A stretch of 64,000 nt of DNA from Bdellovibrio sp. ZAP7. GTDB lineage: Bacteria; Bdellovibrionota; Bdellovibrionia; Bdellovibrionales; Bdellovibrionaceae. The stretch is taken from positions 3,038,001 through 3,102,000 of the forward strand of contig NZ_CP030082.1 in NCBI RefSeq assembly GCF_006874645.1. Direction: 5' to 3'. This document shows, in pieces, positions 34,356 to 44,165 of the stretch. Both the position numbers and the translations under genes were made by a program. Each line of letters begins with the position of its first letter. The stretch's first letter is position 1. The notes under the pieces were generated by a model. It saw only the letters and a list, made by a program, of their open reading frames with translations. It had not been told where the DNA came from and ran no database searches.

Positions 34356-35249
34356 ATGAGTTCCTCTTTCTTCACTGTTTCCGACGGCACAAAAATTTTT
34401 TATAAAGATTGGGGCCAGGGACAACCGGTTCTCTTCTCTCACGGCTGGCCACTGACAGCCGACGCCTGGGATGGTCAAATGCTCGCTTTGTTGAACGAGG
34501 GCTATCGCGTGATTGCGCATGATCGCCGTGGGCATGGCCGATCTTCGCAGACCTTTGAGGGCAATACAATGGATCAATATGCTGACGATTTGGCAGAGCT
34601 GATTGATCACCTGGATTTGCAGGAGCTGATTCTGGTGGGACATTCCACCGGTGGTGGCGAGGTGGCACGCTATATTGGACGCCATGGCTCCACTCGCGTG
34701 GCAAAGGCTGTACTTGTCGGAGCTGTACCTCCCCTGATGTTAAAAACGCCGCAGAACCCTGAGGGGCTTCCTATTGAAGTCTTCGACGATATTCGTAAGG
34801 GTGTGACTGACAACCGCTCGCAGTTTTTTATGGATCTTTCTAAAAAATTTTATGGCTTTAATCGAATGATGCATAAAACGGTGGATGGCACCTGTGATTC
34901 CTTTTGGCTGCAGGGAATGATGGGCGGAATCAAGGCGGAGTATGATTGCATCGAGCAATTTTCCGAAACGGATTTCACCGAAGATCTAAAAAAAATGGAC
35001 ATCCCTACTTTACTGATTCACGGGAGCGATGATCAGATCGTTCCAATTATTGCCTCCAGCATCGAGGCCGTAAAGTTCATACCCAATGCAGAACTTAAAG
35101 TCTACGAAGGCGCGCCCCATGGACTTCCACAAACTCACGCGGAAAAATTCAATGCCGATCTATTGGAGTTTTTCGGGGCAGAATCTAAAATCACTGCGGG
35201 CCGAAACAAAGGCCGCTTAAGTGAGCAGATCAGTTCCCAACATCATTAG
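34356..35249 (+). CDS. alpha/beta hydrolase of the cofactor-free haloperoxidase (perhydrolase) type
   Basis: A 297-aa hydrolase with nucleophile Ser97 in GHSTGG, acid in HGSDDQIVP (Asp225/226) and His255 in GAPHGLP. The start [16 protein letters not shown] and the GHSTGG elbow are characteristic of non-haem chloroperoxidases, whose true activity is often ester or lactone hydrolysis. There is no signal peptide, so it is cytoplasmic. The last 30 residues are a basic tail beyond the usual end. AAGGA precedes the ATG. Confidence 0.9.
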   Translation: MSSSFFTVSDGTKIFYKDWGQGQPVLFSHGWPLTADAWDGQMLALLNEGYRVIAHDRRGHGRSSQTFEGNTMDQYADDLAELIDHLDLQELILVGHSTGGGEVARYIGRHGSTRVAKAVLVGAVPPLMLKTPQNPEGLPIEVFDDIRKGVTDNRSQFFMDLSKKFYGFNRMMHKTVDGTCDSFWLQGMMGGIKAEYDCIEQFSETDFTEDLKKMDIPTLLIHGSDDQIVPIIASSIEAVKFIPNAELKVYEGAPHGLPQTHAEKFNADLLEFFGAESKITAGRNKGRLSEQISSQHH

Positions 35250-35253
35250 AGTT

Positions 35254-35284
35254 AAGGGGCCATTGTGACAGGATGGCCTTTTTA
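35254..35284 (+). terminator. terminator of the hydrolase gene
   Basis: GGCCAT-loop-ATGGCC (35258-35278) followed by TTTTTATTT. Confidence 0.7.
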
Positions 35285-36097
35285 TTTGAATACTGACTTA
35301 CAAAGACCCGCTTTGGGATTATAGACAACCGGGAAGTCATGAATTTTTCGGAAAAAGCGAACAGTCGAAACTTCTTGCGCAATGGGCGCACGCTCTGCTC
35401 TGACATCAGGCCCACCCATCTTCATCAAGTCTTTTAAACGATAGCCGTTGAATAATTCATTATAAGCATCAACAACCCACTCGACCCCGTTCAGTTTTAC
35501 AACCGTCACCGCGTGGTCTTCGACGTACTGATGAAAAGCATGCACTCTTGCCGCACTCACATAGGCGAAATCATTTTGGATGCCCGCGGCCTTTAAAGCA
35601 AAATGCAGAATCAAAGCATGTTCGCGGCACACACCCGCGCTGCATAAGGCGTACTCACTTAAAGGAATGTCTTCGTTGGCCAGACGGTATTTTTTTAAAA
35701 GTCTGCGATAGTAGGGATTTTTATAGTCGGTATAGGAGAAGACTTCGCCACGAATGATTTCCACCACCATGCCCACGCGATCCCAATACTCCAAATTCAT
35801 TTCACGAAGGCTGGCAGCCTTTTCCATGATTTGTTTTAGGGGTGCACTTTCCAAATCGATTTTATAGTCAGGCTGGATTCCGCCCTGACGTTGCGACCCT
35901 TCGATATAGGCGCCATCTGCGATATCGACCAGGCCACCTTTGATGGCGATATAATCAGAGGGATCCTGGGGACCTGCCTGACTGACTGAAGCCATTAACC
36001 CAAAGAGCACAGCATAGCCGATTATCGCTCTGCACGTGAATACCGCGTCGACAACCTTTGCCCATAGGAATCGTTTTAAAATCCAGCTTCTGATCAT
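35282..36097 (-). CDS. exported transglutaminase-like cysteine protein
   Basis: A 271-aa protein with a transglutaminase-type triad: Cys157 in AGVCREHALI, His195 in EDHAVTVV and Asp210 in VVDAYNELF. Bacterial members are proteases, amidases or crosslinking enzymes. A hydrophobic stretch around 24-40 ending in SQAG is a signal peptide with a long N-region, so the true start may lie downstream of the ATG at 36097, which has no clear ribosome site. Likely periplasmic; the substrate is unknown. Confidence 0.8.
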   Translation of the reverse strand: MIRSWILKRFLWAKVVDAVFTCRAIIGYAVLFGLMASVSQAGPQDPSDYIAIKGGLVDIADGAYIEGSQRQGGIQPDYKIDLESAPLKQIMEKAASLREMNLEYWDRVGMVVEIIRGEVFSYTDYKNPYYRRLLKKYRLANEDIPLSEYALCSAGVCREHALILHFALKAAGIQNDFAYVSAARVHAFHQYVEDHAVTVVKLNGVEWVVDAYNELFNGYRLKDLMKMGGPDVRAERAPIAQEVSTVRFFRKIHDFPVVYNPKAGLCKSVFK

Positions 36098-36257
36098 ACG
36101 AGCAAATATAGCAATTCACAGGCCATCATTCTGGAGTCACCAGATTGAATTAAATTCCTCCGGTGTTTGAGATCTAGTCATATTTGAGTCCTCTGAAGTG
36201 TCTCATCTTGAAGGTATCGTTTTATACAAGGCCCGCGTATTGCTTAGTGCTCATTCC

Positions 36258-37079
36258 ATGAAAAAAACAATTATCTCTTCCGTAAATCTTTTTGTTGGAT
36301 TGGCCATTCTTAGTGGCTGCACTATTTCAAATGAAGCCCGTGATAAACTTGAGGGCCAATGTTTGCCCGGCGTTGTGGGTGGTTCTGTCACCGCAAAATC
36401 GGATCCCCTTTCTAAGAAAGTCGTCATGTTGATCGGATCTCGCTATAATGAAAAAGGCGAGGAAGAAAGCTCTGTCTGTACGGGGACACCCATCACAGAA
36501 GACGTAATTTTGACAGCGGCTCATTGTGTAAAAGGCAACGTGCGTATGGCTGCGGTTTTTGCGAATGATATGAACTGCTCCTCAGGCTTTAGAGCTTCCA
36601 GAGACAGCATCGTTGCAAGTTCATTTGAGTATGATCACTCTTTCGTGGAGTCGTATTCAGGTTTTTACAACGATGTGGGTTTGGTACGCCTGAAATCCAA
36701 AATTCCATCTGACTATGTAATCAGTGAGCTGTATGCGGGTGCCGAGCTGAGCTCTGACGACGTCACGCTGGTAGGATTCGGAAAAACTTCCGAATCAAAA
36801 AGTGATTCGATGACTCTTCGCTCAAAAACAAAAAGCTTCAAAAACGACATCACGGTGTCATCGGACCGTGTGACGATTGAACAGAGCGAAGGCGGCCTTT
36901 GCCAAGGCGATTCTGGTGGACCTATCTTTGTAGAAGTGAATGGTGAAAAGCAGGTCATTGGCGTGACTTCCTATGTGTCTAATCGCTATGAATCCAATAT
37001 CTGCCATGGCAAGGCCGTCGGCATGTTATCTACATCGATTCTTCCCTGGATTGCGAAGACTCTGCCAACTCTTAAGTAA
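36258..37079 (+). CDS. trypsin-like serine protease lipoprotein
   Basis: A 273-aa S1-family protease. ATG 36258 opens a lipoprotein signal with lipobox LSGC (Cys21), so it is anchored to a membrane. The pro-like boundary VVGGS is followed by the triad: His89 in LTAAHC, Asp139 in FYNDVGLVRL and Ser219 in CQGDSGGPI. The GVTSYV segment after the serine is conserved. No clear Shine-Dalgarno is visible. It is one of three trypsin-like proteases in the window and is probably involved in prey or surface protein digestion. Confidence 0.9.
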   Translation: MKKTIISSVNLFVGLAILSGCTISNEARDKLEGQCLPGVVGGSVTAKSDPLSKKVVMLIGSRYNEKGEEESSVCTGTPITEDVILTAAHCVKGNVRMAAVFANDMNCSSGFRASRDSIVASSFEYDHSFVESYSGFYNDVGLVRLKSKIPSDYVISELYAGAELSSDDVTLVGFGKTSESKSDSMTLRSKTKSFKNDITVSSDRVTIEQSEGGLCQGDSGGPIFVEVNGEKQVIGVTSYVSNRYESNICHGKAVGMLSTSILPWIAKTLPTLK

Positions 37080-37088
37080 ATCTGTCTG

Positions 37089-37101
37089 TCTCAATTTGAG
37101 A
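37089..37101. promoter_or_regulatory. TCTCAA-T-TTGAGA palindrome
   Basis: A perfect 13-nt palindrome 10 bp after the protease stop, in the 182-bp gap before the gene at 37262. It resembles the GTCTCA elements at 4849-4894. It could be an operator. There is no T-tail for a terminator. Confidence 0.3.
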
Positions 37102-37261
37102 AAAACCGCGGGTGCTCACTGAGTTGACACCCCGGTGACAATCCTCCGATTCCTCCAAAGCAGTTACCAAATGGGATGAGGTCATTGTGGGTTAACGTTT
37201 TGAAAACACTTCGAAGTTTCACAATGCCAACTGCGCCTGGTCCTTGCACTCCCTCTTGGTT

Positions 37262-38419
37262 ATGGAAATCACTAAGCTTTACAAAAGAATTTTAGCAGGG
37301 ACTCTATGTATCTCTTTATTGTCGGGTTTTACCGGCAAAGAAGAGTATGTAGAATTAAAAGGTATGCTAAACGGTCGCAGCTCCGGATCATTCACTCGTG
37401 GTGATAACAATATAGTTACGACACTGACGCGTGGAACTCGTGGTGAGATTCTTGAAACCAAAAGACTTCGCTCTGGATCATTTGGTATTAAAATCAAAGT
37501 ATTAAATGGTCGCAGCCAAGGTGAAGAAATGTGGGTCTATCATAAAGACGGCGCTTCAGATTTGAGCTTGTTCGCAGAAATGCCAAGCAACTGGAATCAA
37601 GCCCGTTCGGCCTCCAGCGTTTCCTCTGCGAAAGCAGCACGCGTTGAAGCCGACAAGCCTGCCATTGTAGATCCTGAAAGTTCAAAAAAGAAAGCAGCCC
37701 GCACGGTTGAAGCAGTGGAAGCTGTCAATAAGGCTAATAAAGCTGTTAAAAAGTCTAACTGTACAAGTTGTTCAGTGGCTGCTGCGGCACCAACAACCGA
37801 AGGTCAACGTTCAACGATTGCACCAGAAAGAACTCGCTATAGCTCTCGCGGTAAAGCATTGCCTAAAAGAACTATTCCTAATGCTTGTATGAAAATCATG
37901 AACACTCAAGGTCGCCCAGGCGCTTTGGGGCAAAAAATGATCAGCTTGATGTCACGTCCTGGTTACAAAGAAGACTTCACAAGCTCTAAAGCTTTGGGAT
38001 CTTTATGCCCACGCTTTGATTCCCTAAGTGACCAGAACAAATTGCTTGCTTGGACATGGTTCTGGACAGCACTCGCTCGGGAAGAAAATGTGACGTGCAA
38101 TGCTTCAACGGAGCACGGTGAAACTTATGTTGATCGCAGCGGTAGAACTCGCATTCTAAATCCTGATATCGGTATCGGCCTTTGGACGATGGAGAAAAGT
38201 GCCGCTGTTCGCCGCGAAAACGGACGTGGTCCCGAGTGCAGCAGTGTTTCGACTGCCGAAGGACAAGCTCGTTGCGCGATTTCAATCATGCGTAAAGATC
38301 TTGTTGGTTCCAGCAATGCAACAAGTCCTGGTAGCTACTGGGGCCCACTTCGTGGTAAACGTGTACAGAGACAAATGATGCCTCATATGGAAAGGTTCAG
38401 ACTATGTTTTCAAAAGTAA
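37262..38419 (+). CDS. secreted two-domain protein: SH3-like module plus lysozyme-like C-terminus
   Basis: A 385-aa protein. ATG 37262 opens a signal peptide ending near LLSGFTG. Residues about 30-100 form a module (GRSS-x-F, NNIVTT, GTRG, EMWVY) also found in the gene at 48207, probably an SH3-like wall-binding fold. An Ala/Lys linker with a CTSC pair follows. The C-terminal half (about 200-385) has five or more cysteines and a helix ALAREEN followed by GIGLWTMEKS, which resembles lytic transglycosylases in layout. Wall hydrolysis is inference. It overlaps the next gene by 16 bp. Confidence 0.65.
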   Translation: MEITKLYKRILAGTLCISLLSGFTGKEEYVELKGMLNGRSSGSFTRGDNNIVTTLTRGTRGEILETKRLRSGSFGIKIKVLNGRSQGEEMWVYHKDGASDLSLFAEMPSNWNQARSASSVSSAKAARVEADKPAIVDPESSKKKAARTVEAVEAVNKANKAVKKSNCTSCSVAAAAPTTEGQRSTIAPERTRYSSRGKALPKRTIPNACMKIMNTQGRPGALGQKMISLMSRPGYKEDFTSSKALGSLCPRFDSLSDQNKLLAWTWFWTALAREENVTCNASTEHGETYVDRSGRTRILNPDIGIGLWTMEKSAAVRRENGRGPECSSVSTAEGQARCAISIMRKDLVGSSNATSPGSYWGPLRGKRVQRQMMPHMERFRLCFQK

Positions 38420-38841
38420 TTACTCTTCTTAGTCTTGCTGTTATCTCTTTTTCATCTGTTGCACTCGCTGAAAGTATTCCCACTTTGTCATTGGGTAAGT
38501 ACGAACTGACTTCCGGTGATGAAGAGTATTGCTCTGAGCTGGAAATTAAGAAAAGCGATATCACTGATAAATATTTGAAGATCGGCAAGGACAGATTTTC
38601 GTTATCGAATAAGGAGTTCAAAGAACCTTCGGATTTCGATACGAGCTGCGAAGATCACTTGATCTCAACTCGCGAAGATGACGATACTTCAACGAAGCTG
38701 ACGCGAATTAATAAAGAAGTCTGCAAAGGCAGTATTAAGAATTCTTCGTTAAAATCAGTGATCGTGACAGCCCAAACAATCACGATCAATCAAAAGAAAG
38801 ATCAAAAAGATCTTGGGACCTGCGTATTCACTAAAAAATAA
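38404..38841 (+). CDS. small secreted cysteine-containing protein
   Basis: A 145-aa protein with a signal peptide (MFSKVITLLSLAVISFSSVALA) starting inside the end of the SH3-like gene, so translation is coupled. The mature part has four cysteines (EEYC, DTSCED, KEVC, GTCVF), probably two disulfides, and beta strands. It may be an immunity or partner protein for the upstream gene's product; this is a guess from position. The stop codon touches that of the convergent gene. Confidence 0.7.
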   Translation: MFSKVITLLSLAVISFSSVALAESIPTLSLGKYELTSGDEEYCSELEIKKSDITDKYLKIGKDRFSLSNKEFKEPSDFDTSCEDHLISTREDDDTSTKLTRINKEVCKGSIKNSSLKSVIVTAQTITINQKKDQKDLGTCVFTKK

Positions 38842-39243
38842 TTATCTTGTGCAAGAAGCAAGATAGATCGAACGAGGCTTGGAGCCAGACGCATTAAGAG
38901 TCAATGTGTCCTGGGCCAGGCCTTTTCCCGTTTTATAGTCGATATCGATCGACTGACGAGACAAAGTCATACCCATCTGACGTTTAGTACTTTCCAGCTT
39001 TAATCCAGAGTCGTCATTTTTTTGAATCACGTGAATAGAATCGACTTTGACGTAGATCTGCGACGATTTGGCGGTTTGCCCTTCAAGGACGACATCCCCG
39101 AACTCGGTCAGATTTACCGTATAAGTCTCTTGTGGCTTCATAGAGGGGCTGACAGAACCTTTGCAGGTGACCACGACATCTTTGCCAGCATAGGCCCATG
39201 AGCTCGCTAAAAGCAAAACAGGTAATAAGAGTGATTTCATCAT
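38842..39243 (-). CDS. small secreted beta-rich protein
   Basis: A 133-aa protein. GGAGG lies before two consecutive ATG codons (39243 and 39240); I take the first. A signal peptide follows (MMKSLLLPVLLLASSWAYA). The mature part has two cysteines (VVTCKGS near the start and ASCTR at the end), probably linked to each other, and alternating strands. No family is recognised. It is convergent with the preceding gene with no gap. Confidence 0.7.
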   Translation of the reverse strand: MMKSLLLPVLLLASSWAYAGKDVVVTCKGSVSPSMKPQETYTVNLTEFGDVVLEGQTAKSSQIYVKVDSIHVIQKNDDSGLKLESTKRQMGMTLSRQSIDIDYKTGKGLAQDTLTLNASGSKPRSIYLASCTR

Positions 39244-39397
39244 ATGCGGCCTCCAGGACAATCAATGCCACCAGAGGTACAAATGCTAGGCCGACCTTTA
39301 AGTCGACCCTATTCGATTTGAACGATAATTCGTGAGAGCGCCGTGAAGAAATCACAGGGCCTGGCCTAAAACCGTCTATCGCGACGAGGAGGCGTAC

Positions 39398-40051
39398 TTA
39401 GATACGTGTTTTGACGTAAGCTTCAACTTTGTCGACGACCTGATTCAGGTCTAACTCTGTTGAATCCAACTCAAATGCATCTGCGGGCACAGCCATGGGT
39501 GCCACCTTACGAGTGGAGTCCTGGTGATCGCGTTGCTTTTGAGCTTTCGCCATATCACCCTCATCAAGACCCAGCTCATTCGCACGACGAGCAGCTCTGT
39601 GAGCGCTGGAAGCCGTCAGATAAACTTTCGCTTCGGCTGTTGGGAATACCACAGTACCGCAATCGCGGCCCTCTGCCACCAAACCGTCTTCACCTTTGCT
39701 GCAGTTACGTTGAGCATCCAAAAGAGCTTTACGAACTTCAGGGTAATGACTGACTTTGGAAGCAAAGTTACCCACGTCTTCGTGAGCAATAGCATCTGTG
39801 ACATCTTCATTTTGGAAATAAACGCGCGTGCGATCTGGTTCCAGACGAACGCTCCAGATAGGATTGTGAGTCAACTCTGACAACGCTTTCACGTCATCAA
39901 GATTTACTTTCAATTGAATGGCAGCATAGGCAAGTCCACGATAGAAGGCACCTGTAGAAACCCATTTCCAGCCAAGACGGCGGGCAAGTTCACGGCTAAC
40001 TGAAGATTTACCAGATGCCGCAGGTCCATCGATTGTTACTACTAATCCCAT
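39398..40051 (-). CDS. cmk: cytidylate kinase
   Basis: A 217-aa CMP/dCMP kinase. The P-loop IDGPAASGKSS is followed by the RELARRLGWKWVSTGAFYRG segment typical of Cmk. GRDCGTVVFP and RAARRANELG are further family motifs. ATG 40051 has GGAG upstream. It lies downstream of hisC with a 42-bp gap and is probably co-transcribed. Just after its stop, the sequence AGTACGCCTCCTCGTCGC is faintly like the nested-stem elements. Confidence 0.95.
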   Translation of the reverse strand: MGLVVTIDGPAASGKSSVSRELARRLGWKWVSTGAFYRGLAYAAIQLKVNLDDVKALSELTHNPIWSVRLEPDRTRVYFQNEDVTDAIAHEDVGNFASKVSHYPEVRKALLDAQRNCSKGEDGLVAEGRDCGTVVFPTAEAKVYLTASSAHRAARRANELGLDEGDMAKAQKQRDHQDSTRKVAPMAVPADAFELDSTELDLNQVVDKVEAYVKTRI

Positions 40052-40093
40052 TTCCACTCCAAAATCCTATCTACACCTTGAAACTAAAATTCT

Positions 40094-41239
40094 TTAAACT
40101 GTCGGAATCGGCGTTCCAGCCAAGACAGGAATTTCTTTCAGCACTTCTTTCAAAGCTGCGATAGCCGCTTCATTTTCATGCTCCAAACCGACACTCAAGC
40201 GCATATGAGTTTTGAAACCATAGTTCAAAACAGGTCGCATGATGATCCCACGACGAAGCAAAGCTTCATTGACTTTCACTGCGTCACGAAGTGTGTCAAA
40301 CATGACGAAGTTACCTTGGGAATGAATGTACGGCAGGCCCAATTCTTCTAATTTCTTGTAGAAGTAATCAAGCCCTTTCCAGCAAATTTGCTGTGAGCGT
40401 TGTAGGAATTCTTTATCCTGCAGAGCCGCATTTGCAGCGACTTGCGCTAAATCGTTGACATTAAAAGGCTTGCGCACGCGGTTATAGACCTCAACCACCG
40501 TCGGCGGCGCAATCATAGCACCGACACGGAAACCCGCCAGGCCATAGATTTTTGAGAAGGTGCGTAAAACGATCAGGTTGTTGTATTTGTTAATATAATT
40601 TTGCGCCGATGCATAGTCTTCAGCACGAACGAATTCGTTATAAGCCTCGTCGAACACGATCATCACATCGTCACGGTTTCCAAGGCGAGCCAGGAAGTTC
40701 TCAACTTGCTCCTTAGAAGCATAGGTCCCCGTTGGATTATTCGGATTTGAAACGAAAATAAGACGAATGTCCTTTTCCTGGTGGTGAGCCATGAAATAGT
40801 CCGCAATGGCTTCCAAATCGAAGCAATATCCTTCCGTCAAAGGCACCTTGTGAAGGGCTGCACGATTGGCACCCGCACTCACTTCATAAGCATTAAAAGC
40901 TGCCACTGAAGTCAAAACTCCCTGTTTTGGCTCGCAAAAAATGCGCGTTAACAGATCGATCAGCTCATCACTGCCATTTCCGATCGCCAATTGCTGCTTA
41001 GGAAAGCCCCACTCTTTAGAAATCGTCTGCAAAAGCTCATAATGTGAGGGATCTGGATAAAGATTTTGGTGCTCCAGCGCCTTTTTTACCGCCTCCATCG
41101 CTTTGGGGCTTGGTCCAAGGGGATTTTCGTTGCTGGCGAGCTTGTAAACTCGGGATAAACCGTACTCACGTTGAGTTTCTGCAATCGGTTTACCCGGTTT
41201 ATAAGGCACAAGATTTAAAATTTCTGGAGAAATCTTCAC
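40094..41239 (-). CDS. hisC: histidinol-phosphate / aromatic aminotransferase
   Basis: A 381-aa PLP aminotransferase of the HisC family. ASNENPLGPSP, the NPNNPTG loop and the PLP lysine in TFSKIYGLAGFRVG are all visible. HisC converts imidazole-acetol phosphate to histidinol phosphate, and homologues outside his operons often act on aromatic amino acids. No other his gene is nearby and cmk follows, so an aromatic aminotransferase role is possible. Confidence 0.9.
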   Translation of the reverse strand: MKISPEILNLVPYKPGKPIAETQREYGLSRVYKLASNENPLGPSPKAMEAVKKALEHQNLYPDPSHYELLQTISKEWGFPKQQLAIGNGSDELIDLLTRIFCEPKQGVLTSVAAFNAYEVSAGANRAALHKVPLTEGYCFDLEAIADYFMAHHQEKDIRLIFVSNPNNPTGTYASKEQVENFLARLGNRDDVMIVFDEAYNEFVRAEDYASAQNYINKYNNLIVLRTFSKIYGLAGFRVGAMIAPPTVVEVYNRVRKPFNVNDLAQVAANAALQDKEFLQRSQQICWKGLDYFYKKLEELGLPYIHSQGNFVMFDTLRDAVKVNEALLRRGIIMRPVLNYGFKTHMRLSVGLEHENEAAIAALKEVLKEIPVLAGTPIPTV

Positions 41240-41332
41240 GTAACAATCCTTTTCTTATGGGGACTTGTTTGCTATATCTGATCGCCTAGCTTTAACACAT
41301 TCTAGTGCGATTTCAATAGAGAGCGTTTAAAA

Positions 41333-42712
41333 ATGCAAAACAGTTTCATGTTCGGGGTAAGTGTTGGTGAATCCTTCGCAGAATACATTCTGTGGGATGG
41401 TTCTAAAACAATTGCTGCCAAACGCGCCTACCTGTCCCGCGAGAATTTAAAAAATTCTCTTCAACAATTCGTTTCCGCTCACAAGGATAAAGTGATTGCG
41501 AAAACTTTCGTGAGCTTAAGAATTTCTGAAAGACTCATGGACTACAAACTTTCTGGCGCCGTGGCTCACGTGACAACAGAGGGCTTTGAAAATTGGCTGG
41601 AGCTGCGTGGCTGCTCGGGTTCTGCCCTGACTTCTGAAGAATTACATTTTTCCGTTCGCGAAAGAATCCAGGCTTCAGGCCAAGTGATTCAGCCTCTCGC
41701 AAATGAAGAACTTGAGGGCATCGCTGCAAAGCTGGAAATGATGAAAATCAAAAAAGTTTGTCTGCACTTTTTGCACGCGACGATCAATTCTACTCACGAA
41801 AAGCAAGCGCAGGAATTTTTCCAATCCAAAAATATCGAAGTCTTTATTCCCGAAAAAACTGAAAATCAGGACGAAGTCACTCGCTGGAGAAAAAATGCTC
41901 TGAATGCGACGATTTCCAGTCTGTTCCAGGATTTAAAAAAAGATCTTGTCGAAGCTTTGAAAGATTCTGTGAGTGAAGACAAAATTTATTTTGTCGGCGC
42001 TGAAGGCGAAGTCTTCCAAAATGAAAACCACAAACGCGTGGGCAGTCTTTTTGCCTCTTACAGTGCTTTGGGTTTCCAATATCAGGATGCAAAAACTGAT
42101 GTTTTGCACTTAGGATTGGAAGATTTCGTTTTGATCTCACCACAATCCTGGAGCGAAATCTGGGAAAGTCCCTGGGGTAAAGTTGAAACTAGAAGTCTCA
42201 AAATCCGTCAGTTGGTGGTTCAACCGACTCAAGGTTTGGAACTTAATGATTTCAAACATTTTGATTTCAACCAACGCACGGAAGGTTGGGAACCAGGACC
42301 GATGAGTTTTGGTCGCGGGCAAAAACCAACTTTGATGGATCTTTGGACTGAGAATGCAAAATTGAACAAGTTGGATGGCCTGCAAGATCGTATGATTCCC
42401 GCAGGAATTCAAAAGTTTAAGAACAGCCTTCTGACCTTGATTAAAGCCAGCTACGATCGCAATTTGGAAACCGCGACTGTGATCAAAGAATTGCAAAGTC
42501 TGGGCATGCAAAAAATCGTGTTGGAATCACTGATGCACCGTCAGAATAAGAAAATCAAAGTGACGGGGCCGTTGGCGGATCTTTTCGCTAATGGTTTCAA
42601 AAAAGATCCAAATGCATCTTTCGACAACGAAGATTTTGCAGAGGCCCGCGCTGTGATTGCTGTCGGCACCAAAGCTGTCGCAAATACATCCAGCACGAAG
42701 GCAAAGGTTTAG
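41333..42712 (+). CDS. divergent hydantoinase/oxoprolinase A-like protein
   Basis: A 459-aa protein related to HyuA. The family's GxDxGGTFTD start is altered to GVSVGESFAEY. The middle segment FLHATINSTHEKQAQEFF matches the HSYxNPxHE region. The C-terminal EPGPMSFGRGQKPTLMDLW matches the xDPGPxCYGRGGxPTxTD motif. It is shorter than usual HyuA (about 650-700 aa). Loss of key residues in the nucleotide-binding start suggests altered or lost ATP use. It is followed 3 bp later by the B-type subunit. Confidence 0.75.
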   Translation: MQNSFMFGVSVGESFAEYILWDGSKTIAAKRAYLSRENLKNSLQQFVSAHKDKVIAKTFVSLRISERLMDYKLSGAVAHVTTEGFENWLELRGCSGSALTSEELHFSVRERIQASGQVIQPLANEELEGIAAKLEMMKIKKVCLHFLHATINSTHEKQAQEFFQSKNIEVFIPEKTENQDEVTRWRKNALNATISSLFQDLKKDLVEALKDSVSEDKIYFVGAEGEVFQNENHKRVGSLFASYSALGFQYQDAKTDVLHLGLEDFVLISPQSWSEIWESPWGKVETRSLKIRQLVVQPTQGLELNDFKHFDFNQRTEGWEPGPMSFGRGQKPTLMDLWTENAKLNKLDGLQDRMIPAGIQKFKNSLLTLIKASYDRNLETATVIKELQSLGMQKIVLESLMHRQNKKIKVTGPLADLFANGFKKDPNASFDNEDFAEARAVIAVGTKAVANTSSTKAKV

Positions 42713-42715
42713 CTT

Positions 42716-44134
42716 ATGTCTTATCAAATCGAACTTTTCCATTCTTTACTTACTGATTTTCTTCAAGGTGAATCTGCTCTGTTAACCAACGAAGGCGATG
42801 TCTTGTTGTTGCGCGGGAACAATCCCGTTTCTTATGACACCCTGGTTAAAGCAGCTCGTACCGTTACTAAGTATTTGAAATTGAACGAAGGCGAAATCGC
42901 GCTTTTGAATGACCCTTACAGCGGTGGAACGACTTTGGATGAAATCACTTTCATCATGGCTGTTTCAGAGGACCTAGTGTGGGTCACTCGCCGACCGATG
43001 GGCAAATATCTCAAGATCGTCAAAAGTGTTGAGGAAGAGGGTTTACGTATTCCTCCAACTCCGCTGCGCCAAAAAGGCCAGTTAAATGAGGTGATTTTGG
43101 GAGCAATGAGTGCTCATCCGGCCTGCCCTCCTCAGTTTACAGAATGGATCAAGTCCCAGTGTGCGGAAATGATCGTCAGTGCTCAACGCCTTCATGATAC
43201 CATCGAGGGTACAGGACTTTCCGTTACTGGCGATTTGATCGAAGAGTACGTCAAGCTTTCTAAAAAGTTGGCCGTACAAAGAATTTCTGAAAAAGCTTCC
43301 GGTGAAACTCGCGTGGATGTGGTTTTGGACAGCGGCGAATTGCTACGTCTGAGTCTGGAAATTCAAGACGGTAAAGTGGTAATTGATTTTGGTGGAACCT
43401 CGGCGGCCAAAACTTTGCACCTGACTGAATCCGCGACCTATGGTGTTTGCTTCCATGCGATCAGCAAATTCTATGGCTTTAATAATTATGCAAACTCCGG
43501 TTCCTTTTCAGTTTTGCAGGTAACGAAACCTGCAGGCTGCTGGTTGATGGCGAAGTACCCAGCTTCCACATTGAAAGGCATGACTTGCGGAGTGGCTGCA
43601 GTACAAACAGCTATCGACCTGGCTTTGACCTTCATACATAGCAAGCATGAAAAAGCATTGAACGCTTATACTCCGGTGATGTTGCAGTTGAATCATGGCG
43701 ATTCCCGGGCTTACCTCAGCATCGAAGGTGGCCAAGGAGCAACAGCCGAACACGATGGTCAAAGCGCCCACATCGAAGGCCTTTCGATTGAAACTTTGGA
43801 AAGACGTTTTCCCGTGCGCGTGCAACGCATGGATCGCAGAAATTCCACGGGCGGCAAAGGTAAGTACTCTGGCGGTCGCGGTTTGATCTTTAAGATGGAA
43901 GCTTTGGAAGATATCGAAGTTTCTTGGTTAACAGATATGACTTTGCATCGTCCTCGCCTGCCGAAAAGTTGTTCTCATGGTGACGTCTCTGAAGTTACTT
44001 TGGAGAAAGGCGAAACAGCCAAGAATTTGCCGGTCTTGGGCCAGCAAAAGATTCTTAAGGGTGAGGTCCTAAGTCTGTGTTCAGGCACGGGCGGAGGCTA
44101 TGGTCGCGCAGAAACAAAGGCTGTGGTAGAATAG
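42716..44134 (+). CDS. hydantoinase/oxoprolinase B-like protein
   Basis: A 472-aa HyuB-family protein. LNDPYSGGTTLDEITFI corresponds to the NDPYxGGTHxxD motif, with the metal-site histidine replaced by threonine. IDFGGTS and GGKGKYSGGRGL match later family segments. It is somewhat shorter than typical HyuB. With the divergent A-like protein it forms a tight two-gene unit; known pairs open 5-oxoproline, hydantoin or N-methyl-lactam rings, or carboxylate acetone. The substrate cannot be told here. Confidence 0.82.
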   Translation: MSYQIELFHSLLTDFLQGESALLTNEGDVLLLRGNNPVSYDTLVKAARTVTKYLKLNEGEIALLNDPYSGGTTLDEITFIMAVSEDLVWVTRRPMGKYLKIVKSVEEEGLRIPPTPLRQKGQLNEVILGAMSAHPACPPQFTEWIKSQCAEMIVSAQRLHDTIEGTGLSVTGDLIEEYVKLSKKLAVQRISEKASGETRVDVVLDSGELLRLSLEIQDGKVVIDFGGTSAAKTLHLTESATYGVCFHAISKFYGFNNYANSGSFSVLQVTKPAGCWLMAKYPASTLKGMTCGVAAVQTAIDLALTFIHSKHEKALNAYTPVMLQLNHGDSRAYLSIEGGQGATAEHDGQSAHIEGLSIETLERRFPVRVQRMDRRNSTGGKGKYSGGRGLIFKMEALEDIEVSWLTDMTLHRPRLPKSCSHGDVSEVTLEKGETAKNLPVLGQQKILKGEVLSLCSGTGGGYGRAETKAVVE

Positions 44135-44165
44135 TTAGGCATTGCTTTAAGCACAGGAGGTTTCC

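Noticed and set aside
39370..39400. AGTACGCCTCCTCGTCGC after cmk as a fifth nested-stem element
   Set aside because: Only one inner half is similar and no middle or outer stems could be found. At best it is a remnant.
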